Source of the DNA: Zhongshania sp. R06B22
GTDB lineage: Bacteria; Pseudomonadota; Gammaproteobacteria; Pseudomonadales; Spongiibacteraceae
NCBI RefSeq assembly: GCF_040892595.1
Contig: NZ_JBFRYB010000002.1
Coordinates: 1 to 64,000 of the forward strand
Length of the DNA: 64,000 bases
Reading direction: 5' to 3'
Under the pieces are notes generated by a model, which did not search any database, was not told where the DNA came from, and worked only from the letters and a program-made list of their open reading frames with translations. Positions within the stretch are counted from its first letter, which is position 1, and each line of letters opens with the position of its first letter. Made by a program: the position numbers and the translations under genes. This document shows, in pieces, positions 50,461-57,831 of the stretch.

Positions 50461-50881
50461 GTCCGCCGTTACTCGCGTGTACTAAACGAGAGTCCCAAAA
50501 AGGTGCGCTTATTGTTCGATCTGACCATTTTCAGTAAAGTTGCAGAGGTCTGGCCCATGACTCGCGGGGGCGGGTATCTGACGTTGAGAAAACGGTGGAG
50601 GATACTAGCTGATAAGACTATTACGAGCGCCATACTGCCAATTGGTTTGGATTAACTTGTCTTTGTTGTGAATTTTCACGTAACACAATTAATGCAATGC
50701 GGTTAAAGTGGCACGTTATAAGCATATAAGAATAATTAATTTAAGTGTCTGCAGCACACCTGCATTTAGGTGACGGCTCAAACGTAAATGTATGGATTTA
50801 GTTCCGTGAAACTTTGCATTTAGAGTCAAATGCTCAGATTTAATGACCGGTAGTTCCGGCCCTTAACTAGGAAACTCTTAC
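50461..50881. other. 421-nt intergenic region before the beta-helix/cytochrome gene
   Basis: No reading frame of gene quality. The only recognisable element is a sigma-54-like promoter at 50709-50724, listed separately. The rest shows no strong hairpin or repeat. Confidence 0.5.
50709..50724 (+). promoter_or_regulatory. Candidate sigma-54 promoter
   Basis: TGGCACGTTATAAGCA matches the -24 half TGGCACG perfectly and keeps the GG-N10-GC spacing. The -12 half reads AAGC instead of TTGC. It lies about 160 nt before the GTG of the lipoprotein gene. No bound activator site is visible, so it remains a candidate. Confidence 0.35.
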
Positions 50882-53800
50882 GTGATCTATCTAAACTCTA
50901 CTCGTATATTGGCTGCCATTTTGATCACTGCGCTAAGTGCCTGCGGCGGCAGTTCTTCAAACTCTTCTGGCGGCGGGTCCTCTCCCAATCCGCCAGCAGA
51001 TAGTACAGAGTTAAGTGGTTATTTTATTGACGGCCCAATTAGCGGCGCGCACTACCAAATCCAAGGTTCTGATAGTGTTTTCCTCACCGCTAGCGATGGC
51101 GGCTTTAAATACTTTAGCGGCGATATCATCCAGTTCGCCATTGGCGGTATTGCCTTGGGCAAAAGCCTGGCGGCAGAATTCATTACCCCGGCGAATATTC
51201 AGTCTAGCGAACAAGCGGCGATCAATTTATCGCGCTTTCTGCTTACCTTAGATGAAGATAAAGATCCGGACAACGGCATTCAGATATCCTCAACCGTTCG
51301 CGATGCAGCCGCTGGTCTAAGCTTTAGTGCCAGTGAGTTTGAAGCGACCGACGGTGAGTTTGACGGCTCTGCGATGGCCGACTTTGCCCGCAGTGCCAAT
51401 GGCGATTCCCGCGCGTTAATAGCTCGCCGCATCGCTGAAATTGAATTGGCTTGTAGCAGTCAAGATATCAGCGACGGTAGTTTTGATGGTGACTGTGATA
51501 TTTGGTATATCGCCGACGATAACAGCCCTGCATCTGCGCCCAATGAAGATCAGACTCAGGAGCAAGTCGACACATTAACGGCACTCTTCGCCGCAAAAGC
51601 GGGGGATACCATAGAGTTTAGTGAGGGCGTTTTTGAATTCACCACCACCTTAGACATGGCCCATAAACAGGGTATTACCCTGAAAGGTCAGGGTATGGCG
51701 AAAACTATTCTAGACTTCGCCCAGTCGAAATCGCCGGAAGGCATTTCGATGAGCCATATGACGGGCATCACGATTGAAGAGATGACAGTGCTCGATACAC
51801 CTGGCTTCTCGGTGAAGGTCTCGCATTCGAATTTCGTCACGCTGCGTAATTTGCGCGCCATGTGGTCAAGCGCCGGCGCTAATCGCGGTGGCATGGACCC
51901 CAAAATTCCATCAACCTTAGAAGTCACCTGTGAGCATCCGTGGCCAGACAGTTTTGCGCGTCCAGAGAATGTTCCCGCGCCGCGTCTCAATGGCTTGCCA
52001 ATTGCATTCCCGCTGGCAACAGGTTTGTATACCGATGCCAACGGCTTGCCGCGCAACTACACCATCGACAACTCTAACGGTGGCTACGCCATATACCCGG
52101 TACTATCTAATAATGTACTGCTGGACAATGTGGTATCGCTGGGCGCATCAGATGCTGGTATTTACGTTGGTCAGTCCAACGACATTATCGTCAAAAATAG
52201 TGAAGCTCTGTTCAACGTTGCTGGCTATGAGATCGAAAACAGCGACCGCGCTGATATGCACGACAATGTCGCCCATTGTAATACCGCCGGTTTCTTGGTC
52301 TTCGATCTGCCCGGTTTGAATCAATACGGCGAGCAGACTCGTATTTTTAATAACTACGCCGGCTACAATAATTTGGCCAACTTCGCGCCCGGTGGCGTGG
52401 TGAGCGCTGTGCCGCAGGGCACCGGTTTGCTGCAACTGGGTTACGACAAAGTTGAATTTTTTAATAATGTGGTCGAGTTTAACCGCACCTTGGGATTTGT
52501 CAGCGCGAGCCACGAGTTGCTGGATGGCAACACCAACAACTCTGACAAGCGCATGGACCTCTATCCAGAAGGCATCCATATCCACAGTAATATATTCACC
52601 ACCAATGGCACCCTGCCTCAGCTACCTGAAGAAGGCGTATTAATTTGCGCAGATGGCACAGGGGGCGATACCGTTATTCCGTGCATCCCCACTGGTATTG
52701 ATGATGGGCATGACTCGCTGTTGCCGGTGTTAGTGCAGCTTCGTAGCTTACAAGCGAAAGATCCCTATCTGCTTCAAGGCGCTCATATTATTTGGGATGG
52801 TTACTATGACAAAACCGTTAATAGTAACGACGGTGTGCAGTGTACCGATGTCGATGGCGCGCCCCTGGATGCCGACGGTAAACCTGATTACAGCGGCCAG
52901 AGCCAGCCAAGCTGTCGCTACAACCGCTATAAATTTGACGAGCCAGACAACGCGGCAGATCCAAAGCGCAGACATCCCGATTACTGGCTGTGTATTGACC
53001 AAAGTGACGAGTACGGCAACACCTTCTCCCAAGATAGCCGCACCTTCATGAACTTTGATGGCATGGAACTCGACACCGCCCCCCAAACTGATCTCGCCGC
53101 TCACGACTGTCCGACGCGTTTTGGCAAGCAATTGCCGCGTTTAAATCCAGCCGTTGTGCAGCCGTATATACCTGGCAACAGCGCGGAGCAACCGCCCTCG
53201 GCCGCAGAAATTGCCGCCATTTGTGAGAGTGGCTCTGGCACTGCAGTCAATCGCGAAGCGCTGGCTTTCAACTGCAGTAAATTGTCCCACTACAATTTGT
53301 TTGCCGATCAAACCGATCCCCGCAGTGGTTTCCACGAAGATGGCGTGATCTATGACTTAGTCACGCCGCTGTTCTCTGACTACTCAGTAAAGTACCGGGT
53401 ACTATTCCTGCCGCCTGGCGAGTCCGCCACGTGGGCAGAGGGTAATATTAATGAGCCAAACGCGACTCTGGATTTCCCAGTTGGCACCGTTATCGCCAAG
53501 ACCTTCGCCTTCCGCGACCGTAATGCCGAAGATGAAAACCTGGTTGAAACCCGATTGCTGATTCATCGCGATGGCCAAGGCGGTAGCTCTTTTTGGGAGG
53601 GTATGGCCTATGTCTGGCGCGAAGACGGCAGCGACGCCGATATCGCCCTCGCTGGCGGCTCTAAAGCCGTGAGCTGGGATTACGACGATACCGACCCGGA
53701 TGTCACTGCCACTTACAAAGGCAGCACCGACCGCTACGCCATTCCCACGCCGAATCAGTGTGGCAACTGTCACAACAACGAAGACCGCCAAGCTGGCGAT

Positions 53801-54439
53801 GCGCCAATCGGTCCTAAAGTGCGCAATATGAACCGCGCCTTTGACTATGGCAACGGCCCGGAAAATCAGCTGCAGCATCTCATTGATATGGGCAAGCTCA
53901 GTGGCGCGCCAACCTTAGCGCTAGACAGTAAACAGATCGCGACCAATGCAAACCGCTTGCCGCGCTTTAATGTGCCCGGCGACAGCTACCAGATAAGTTC
54001 TGTAGAAGCCGAGCGCGTGGCAGCAAGTAGTGATGCTAATCTTGAGTATCGAGCTCGTGCATGGTTGGAAACTAACTGCGCTCACTGCCACAATCGCAAG
54101 GGGCAAGCACAAAGTACCGGTTTATATTTTGACGTGTTCCGCAAGGTCAATCTCAGCCACGGTATCTGTAAGGAACCCATCACTGCTGGTAGCTCTGGTG
54201 GTGGTAGGGATTACGATATTCTACCTGGCTTAGCTGGCGGTGCTACTGGCTCCGAGGGTTCGATTATTTCCTATCGCCTGCACTCTGTAGATCCTTCGGT
54301 GCAGATGCCGCCGATTGCTCGGAGCGTCAAGCACGGCGAAGCGGTTGGCGTAGTAGATGCGTGGATAAACACCGTCATAGACGGTAGCTATGAAAACGCT
54401 GACTGCGCAGGAGGTGGTGGCAGTCCACTGCCTTTCTAA
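50882..54439 (+). CDS. Lipoprotein fusing a parallel beta-helix to a di-heme cytochrome c domain
   Basis: A 1185-residue exported lipoprotein; function unknown. Signal peptide with lipobox LSAC, lipidated C21, then a Ser/Gly-rich linker (GGSSSNSSGGGSS). Residues about 225-560 read as a right-handed parallel beta-helix: repeated LKGQGMAKTILDF, ITIEEMTVLDTPGFSVKVS, LLDNVVSLGASDAGIYVGQS, IVKNSEALFNVAGYEIENS and similar N/D-rich turns. Residues about 780-1180 form an HNE_0200/SO2930-like region with two CxxCH heme sites, CGNCH (C960) and CAHCH (C1066), and a late QMPPIARS segment with a possible Met ligand. The two parts are, from memory, the families TIGR03805 and TIGR03806, often neighbours. 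GTG start after TAGGAAA. Confidence 0.82.
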   Translation: MIYLNSTRILAAILITALSACGGSSSNSSGGGSSPNPPADSTELSGYFIDGPISGAHYQIQGSDSVFLTASDGGFKYFSGDIIQFAIGGIALGKSLAAEFITPANIQSSEQAAINLSRFLLTLDEDKDPDNGIQISSTVRDAAAGLSFSASEFEATDGEFDGSAMADFARSANGDSRALIARRIAEIELACSSQDISDGSFDGDCDIWYIADDNSPASAPNEDQTQEQVDTLTALFAAKAGDTIEFSEGVFEFTTTLDMAHKQGITLKGQGMAKTILDFAQSKSPEGISMSHMTGITIEEMTVLDTPGFSVKVSHSNFVTLRNLRAMWSSAGANRGGMDPKIPSTLEVTCEHPWPDSFARPENVPAPRLNGLPIAFPLATGLYTDANGLPRNYTIDNSNGGYAIYPVLSNNVLLDNVVSLGASDAGIYVGQSNDIIVKNSEALFNVAGYEIENSDRADMHDNVAHCNTAGFLVFDLPGLNQYGEQTRIFNNYAGYNNLANFAPGGVVSAVPQGTGLLQLGYDKVEFFNNVVEFNRTLGFVSASHELLDGNTNNSDKRMDLYPEGIHIHSNIFTTNGTLPQLPEEGVLICADGTGGDTVIPCIPTGIDDGHDSLLPVLVQLRSLQAKDPYLLQGAHIIWDGYYDKTVNSNDGVQCTDVDGAPLDADGKPDYSGQSQPSCRYNRYKFDEPDNAADPKRRHPDYWLCIDQSDEYGNTFSQDSRTFMNFDGMELDTAPQTDLAAHDCPTRFGKQLPRLNPAVVQPYIPGNSAEQPPSAAEIAAICESGSGTAVNREALAFNCSKLSHYNLFADQTDPRSGFHEDGVIYDLVTPLFSDYSVKYRVLFLPPGESATWAEGNINEPNATLDFPVGTVIAKTFAFRDRNAEDENLVETRLLIHRDGQGGSSFWEGMAYVWREDGSDADIALAGGSKAVSWDYDDTDPDVTATYKGSTDRYAIPTPNQCGNCHNNEDRQAGDAPIGPKVRNMNRAFDYGNGPENQLQHLIDMGKLSGAPTLALDSKQIATNANRLPRFNVPGDSYQISSVEAERVAASSDANLEYRARAWLETNCAHCHNRKGQAQSTGLYFDVFRKVNLSHGICKEPITAGSSGGGRDYDILPGLAGGATGSEGSIISYRLHSVDPSVQMPPIARSVKHGEAVGVVDAWINTVIDGSYENADCAGGGGSPLPF

Positions 54440-54498
54440 AAGTCTGTGGTCTACCAATAGTGAATTAGTACCCTATTAAGCTAAAGCACTGAGCGCAT

Positions 54499-54533
54499 AA
54501 AAAAGGGGTTCTCTTATGGAGAACCCCTTTTGT
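54499..54533. terminator. Strong bidirectional terminator between convergent operons
   Basis: A perfect AAAAGGGGTTCTC-TTATG-GAGAACCCCTTTT hairpin with T-runs on both strands. It ends the beta-helix/cytochrome gene and the four-gene minus-strand operon. Confidence 0.93.
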
Positions 54534-54603
54534 TTGCCTATTTCAAAACTCAGGTTTTAATATAGGAAATCCAGTCCAGTAAATTTCAGTAATAAGGGTG
54601 AGC

Positions 54604-55092
54604 TTAAAACGTTTTCTTAGAGTGTTTCCAAGCGGCAACAAGGATGCCGATCACCAATACAAAACACAGCACAACGCCGGGATAAAATACAAAAAACGAA
54701 ATATCATTCATCATATTAGTGCTGGCATCGAATACTAAGCCGCGCGCTTCGGGGAATAAAGGGTCAAAACTAGCACCAATAACAATACTCCAGGAGATGA
54801 TTGGCGATATTATTACCAGCCACTTTACGTTTTTTATAAAGCTTGAAAATACCGGTAAGAGCGCGGCAATGAGCCACAGTAGTAAAGCGTTGACGATGCC
54901 TTCCATATGCGCCATCCGCCATGCGTCGTAAGTGCCAGGCATTTGGTAGACGATCTTGCCGGGAATCGGCCAGAGGCTGATTTCACCGGTGATGAAAAAT
55001 AAAAAACCGAATCCGATGATAAAAGCCGCCAGTAGTAATAGTGTGCCGTGAATTACCAGAAAGCGCTGGTGTTTTAATATGTCATTGTTCAT
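54604..55092 (-). CDS. Styrene oxide isomerase (StyC)-like membrane protein, copy 1
   Basis: A 162-residue protein with four hydrophobic helices (about residues 15-37, 60-82, 90-108, 130-153). The helix-2 start AWRMAHMEGIVNALL matches the StyC segment around the heme-b axial His (H58 in the Pseudomonas enzyme); here it is H62. Copy 2 has the same His. StyC performs the Meinwald rearrangement of an epoxide to an aldehyde. The rest has diverged, so substrate and even activity are open. The start overlaps the stop of the upstream di-iron gene by 1 nt (TAATG), and it is last in the operon. Confidence 0.6.
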   Translation of the reverse strand: MNNDILKHQRFLVIHGTLLLLAAFIIGFGFLFFITGEISLWPIPGKIVYQMPGTYDAWRMAHMEGIVNALLLWLIAALLPVFSSFIKNVKWLVIISPIISWSIVIGASFDPLFPEARGLVFDASTNMMNDISFFVFYPGVVLCFVLVIGILVAAWKHSKKTF

Positions 55093-55973
55093 TAGGAAAA
55101 CCTCGTACCTATAGGTGTCATTAAATTATTCGTATCTAGATGGGCCAATTCGGCATCATGTTTTTTATGAACTTTAAGCCACTCCTTGCTCCATTGTGGA
55201 TCGTCAATATCAGTCGGGTGATGCGAGGGCAGCATAGAGTGTAGTAGTTTCGGTGCTATCCCCGCTAAGAAACGAAGGTTGTACTTTATGACGTTTATGC
55301 GGCTGCGGATATTTCCCCATTCGCCGTCTTTTTTCATCATGATGATGTAGCCCCTGCGGCTAAACTTCATGATGTGAATGGCAGCGAAAAACGTACCATA
55401 AAGCCTGTGCCAGTATTGACCGTAGGCTGCCTGGTAAGCATCGAAGGCCGCGCATTTATGCTCTATTTCTTCAACAAAATGCCAGAGGATTAATGAGGCG
55501 ACCCTAGAGTCGGATCCGCCAAACAAATAGGCCCGTTGTTTGATCAACCAGTGACCTAGCGTTAGTGCCATAGATTCAAAGCCCGCCGCGTAGGCCAAAT
55601 TAAACTTGAGACTTTTATTTTGTTCTAGATAAGAAAACTCGTCGAGCATTTGCTTTTCTAAGGCCTCAATTTGATCGTAGCCTTTCGATTTGATAATGTC
55701 GTTGAACTTCCTATGTTGCTGATAGTGCTGTGCTTCCTGGCCGATATAGTCTTTTACTTCTTGGATGAGCGCCGGGTCTTGAAGCTGAGGAAGAACTTTT
55801 TTCATTGTTCGAATCAAATAGGGTTCCAGATAGGGCATGGTTAATGAAGCGCCATTCACCATATAGCTCCATTCAGGTCTAGCGGCGTTCCACTGAACAC
55901 TGATGTCATCTTCAAAGGTAAACGGCATCCGCCTGACAACTAATGTGCGCGGTGTATTTCTATTCCCTGTCAT
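55092..55973 (-). CDS. Ferritin-like di-iron protein of the 'metal-dependent hydrolase' family, copy 1
   Basis: A 293-residue protein of family PF10118 (from memory; predicted metal-dependent hydrolase). The start is ATG 55973 with TTGGAGATAACC upstream; a TTG 12 nt earlier is unlikely. I see a complete set of di-iron ligands in order: E50 (PYLEPYL), E80-AQ-H83 in GQEAQHYQQH, E133 in AAGFESMAL and E169-IE-H172 in VEEIEHKCAA. This E/ExxH/E/ExxH pattern is that of ferritin-like carboxylate-bridged di-iron proteins, such as oxygenases or desaturases. The family name 'hydrolase' may therefore be misleading. Paralogue of the next gene. Confidence 0.75.
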   Translation of the reverse strand: MTGNRNTPRTLVVRRMPFTFEDDISVQWNAARPEWSYMVNGASLTMPYLEPYLIRTMKKVLPQLQDPALIQEVKDYIGQEAQHYQQHRKFNDIIKSKGYDQIEALEKQMLDEFSYLEQNKSLKFNLAYAAGFESMALTLGHWLIKQRAYLFGGSDSRVASLILWHFVEEIEHKCAAFDAYQAAYGQYWHRLYGTFFAAIHIMKFSRRGYIIMMKKDGEWGNIRSRINVIKYNLRFLAGIAPKLLHSMLPSHHPTDIDDPQWSKEWLKVHKKHDAELAHLDTNNLMTPIGTRFS

Positions 55974-56055
55974 GGTTATCTCCAAGCTCTAAGCGCTATT
56001 AAGTATCGACTGCAAAATGTAGTTTCACACCTTCGTAGCGTTTTAATGTTCACGC

Positions 56056-56979
56056 TTAGGCGCCAGGATTTGCTATGCCGAGCATTTCTGCCATTTTTTC
56101 ACGGTTTATTGATAGCACGTCGCCACCGTCGTGTTCATAGCGGCGCCATGCAATTTGGATGGTGTTTTTTTTGCCGCTTACAAGCTTATGATTGCGGGGG
56201 TGGTAGCTACGTTTAAAAACCGGCAAGGCATTTATTAAAAATCGAGATAACATGTAAGCGCAGAATCCCATTTTGCGAATGCCGCGAAAGGGGTTTCGCC
56301 AGTATCCTTCAACAATGGTCATGGCGGTGTAGCACTTTATTGTTTCGCTGGCGATGTGAGCGAGTGCAGCGAGCACCATCCATTTTCGGTACCACTCGGC
56401 ATCGCCGTATAGTGCTTTGTACACGTCAAAGGCGACTGCACCATGTTCGACCTCCTCGACCTGATGCCATACCCATAGTGCTTTCATGACCGGATCGCTA
56501 TCTTTCATCCAGCGGTCATAGTTTTCTAAAATGATCAGTCCGGCTAAAAACGTAAAGGTTTCATAGCCCGCCGTGTAACCGACTTTGCGCTTTAGCGAAT
56601 CAGTTTTGCTATGGTGGTTAAAAAAATCTTGAGCACCATTTTCTAGCTCGGCTATTTTTGGATAGCGCTTCGCCAGCCATTTGTTGTAGTGGAGGAAATT
56701 CTTGGCATGTTGAGCTTCCTGTCCGATTATCGCCGACATATCGCCTTGTAGATTCTCATCCTTAATTTTTGGTCTGGCTTCGATCATGGTTTTAACGAGA
56801 TAGCGTTCGAAATGCGGTACGTGGACTCCGAGGGCGTTTATAAGCATCGAAAAATCGCGGTGCGATCGGCTCCATAGTGGGTCATTGAATTCAATATTAT
56901 CGAAGTTGAACTCTAACTTTCGTACCGGGAAGTCATCCATGGGGTGGGCACTGCTTGGCGATGCTGCGGCCTGTTTCAT
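56056..56979 (-). CDS. Ferritin-like di-iron protein of the 'metal-dependent hydrolase' family, copy 2
   Basis: A 307-residue paralogue of the gene at 55.1 kb. The same ligands are present: E58 (PHFERYL), E88-AQ-H91 in GQEAQHAKNF, E140 in TAGYETFTF and E176-VE-H179 in VEEVEHGAVAFD. Similar GYE/GFE and WHxVEEEH blocks show common descent, but sequence outside them differs, so the pair is an old duplication. AGGGATTAAT lies before the ATG. It is second in the operon, 113 nt after the StyC-like copy 2, and 70 nt precede copy 1. Substrate unknown. Confidence 0.75.
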   Translation of the reverse strand: MKQAAASPSSAHPMDDFPVRKLEFNFDNIEFNDPLWSRSHRDFSMLINALGVHVPHFERYLVKTMIEARPKIKDENLQGDMSAIIGQEAQHAKNFLHYNKWLAKRYPKIAELENGAQDFFNHHSKTDSLKRKVGYTAGYETFTFLAGLIILENYDRWMKDSDPVMKALWVWHQVEEVEHGAVAFDVYKALYGDAEWYRKWMVLAALAHIASETIKCYTAMTIVEGYWRNPFRGIRKMGFCAYMLSRFLINALPVFKRSYHPRNHKLVSGKKNTIQIAWRRYEHDGGDVLSINREKMAEMLGIANPGA

Positions 56980-57092
56980 ATTAATCCCTGCGATCTCTTG
57001 AACAGTGTGGGAGCAGCCCTATTAGCAGGTGATTTGTTCAATGAATCATCAGCTAACTTGGCGCTCGTTCAGAAGGTCAATATTGCGAGTTA

Positions 57093-57581
57093 TTATTTAT
57101 TATGGGCGTCGTATATCGGCTCGGCAAAAAGCAAAACAAACACTGCCCAGATTGACGTGACCGCACCTAAGATGGCGGGAATATAGGCAAGGGCGCCCGC
57201 CATACTGGCATCGCCAAGACGGTTTGCTTCAATACTTAAACCGTGATTCGGGGCGAACATTCCAAATAGGTAAAAGCAGAAGTTACCCCAGATGGCGATG
57301 GCGATCCCTAGGAATATTAAGCGGGCTTGTCGGTCGGACAAGTAGACAGTGCGTATCACTAGCCCTAATGCTAGGGCCATAATGCCGTTCATTAGCGTGC
57401 CAACATGGAGTATTCGCCAACCGGAATCTGGGCCAGGAAGTTCGAATTGAAAGAACACCGGTAGCGGGCTGATGGATGCACCTCCGACCATGGAAAAGGC
57501 GAGTAGGAATCCTCCAAAAAGCCCCACAAGCATTGCGGCTAGGCCGTGTTTGATTAATAGGTTGGAGTAGTGCGCTCGCAT
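57093..57581 (-). CDS. Styrene oxide isomerase (StyC)-like membrane protein, copy 2
   Basis: A 162-residue protein with four membrane helices (about residues 14-33, 60-80, 88-108, 130-153). It resembles StyC more closely than copy 1. The block GWRILHVGTLMNGIMALALG holds the presumed heme-b axial H59, and NFCFYLFGMFAPNHGLSIEA matches the StyC NVGFYFF...PNRGL stretch (remembered sequence, not aligned by program). ATG has AGAGGAAAACAC upstream. First gene of the operon, divergent from the MalT-like regulator. Confidence 0.7.
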   Translation of the reverse strand: MRAHYSNLLIKHGLAAMLVGLFGGFLLAFSMVGGASISPLPVFFQFELPGPDSGWRILHVGTLMNGIMALALGLVIRTVYLSDRQARLIFLGIAIAIWGNFCFYLFGMFAPNHGLSIEANRLGDASMAGALAYIPAILGAVTSIWAVFVLLFAEPIYDAHNK

Positions 57582-57831
57582 GTGTTTTCCTCTGTTATTA
57601 TTTGCAAGGTGCTAGTGCTACCTTGTGCTTCGGTGGCGAAGCCGCTTATCTATTAAATGAATACTATCATCGTAGGAGTAGACTAGATGAGGAGCTTGGG
57701 TTGCGAACCGACCTTTAGTACGGTTCTAGGAGTAATGGCGGCATAATTTTATGTGGTGCTCGAGGGTTCTTTTGAGAGAGTGCCAATGCGGGCCGCTTTA
57801 TATGAAGAAAGATGCAGTTAGGTAGCTTGAA
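57582..57831. promoter_or_regulatory. Divergent control region between isomerase-like operon and MalT-like regulator
   Basis: 250 nt with two side-by-side inverted repeats, CAAGGT-N9-ACCTTG (57605-57610/57620-57625) and GCTTCG-GTGG-CGAAGC (57627-57632/57637-57642), 24-61 nt before the StyC-like start. A direct repeat TAGGAGTA occurs at 57673-57680 and 57727-57734, 54 nt apart, and could be activator boxes. Clear -10/-35 hexamers were not found on either strand. Confidence 0.45.

Noticed and set aside
56944..57186. 80-codon plus-strand frame over the isomerase-like operon
   Set aside because: Antisense to the start of one gene and the end of another; no SD or motif.
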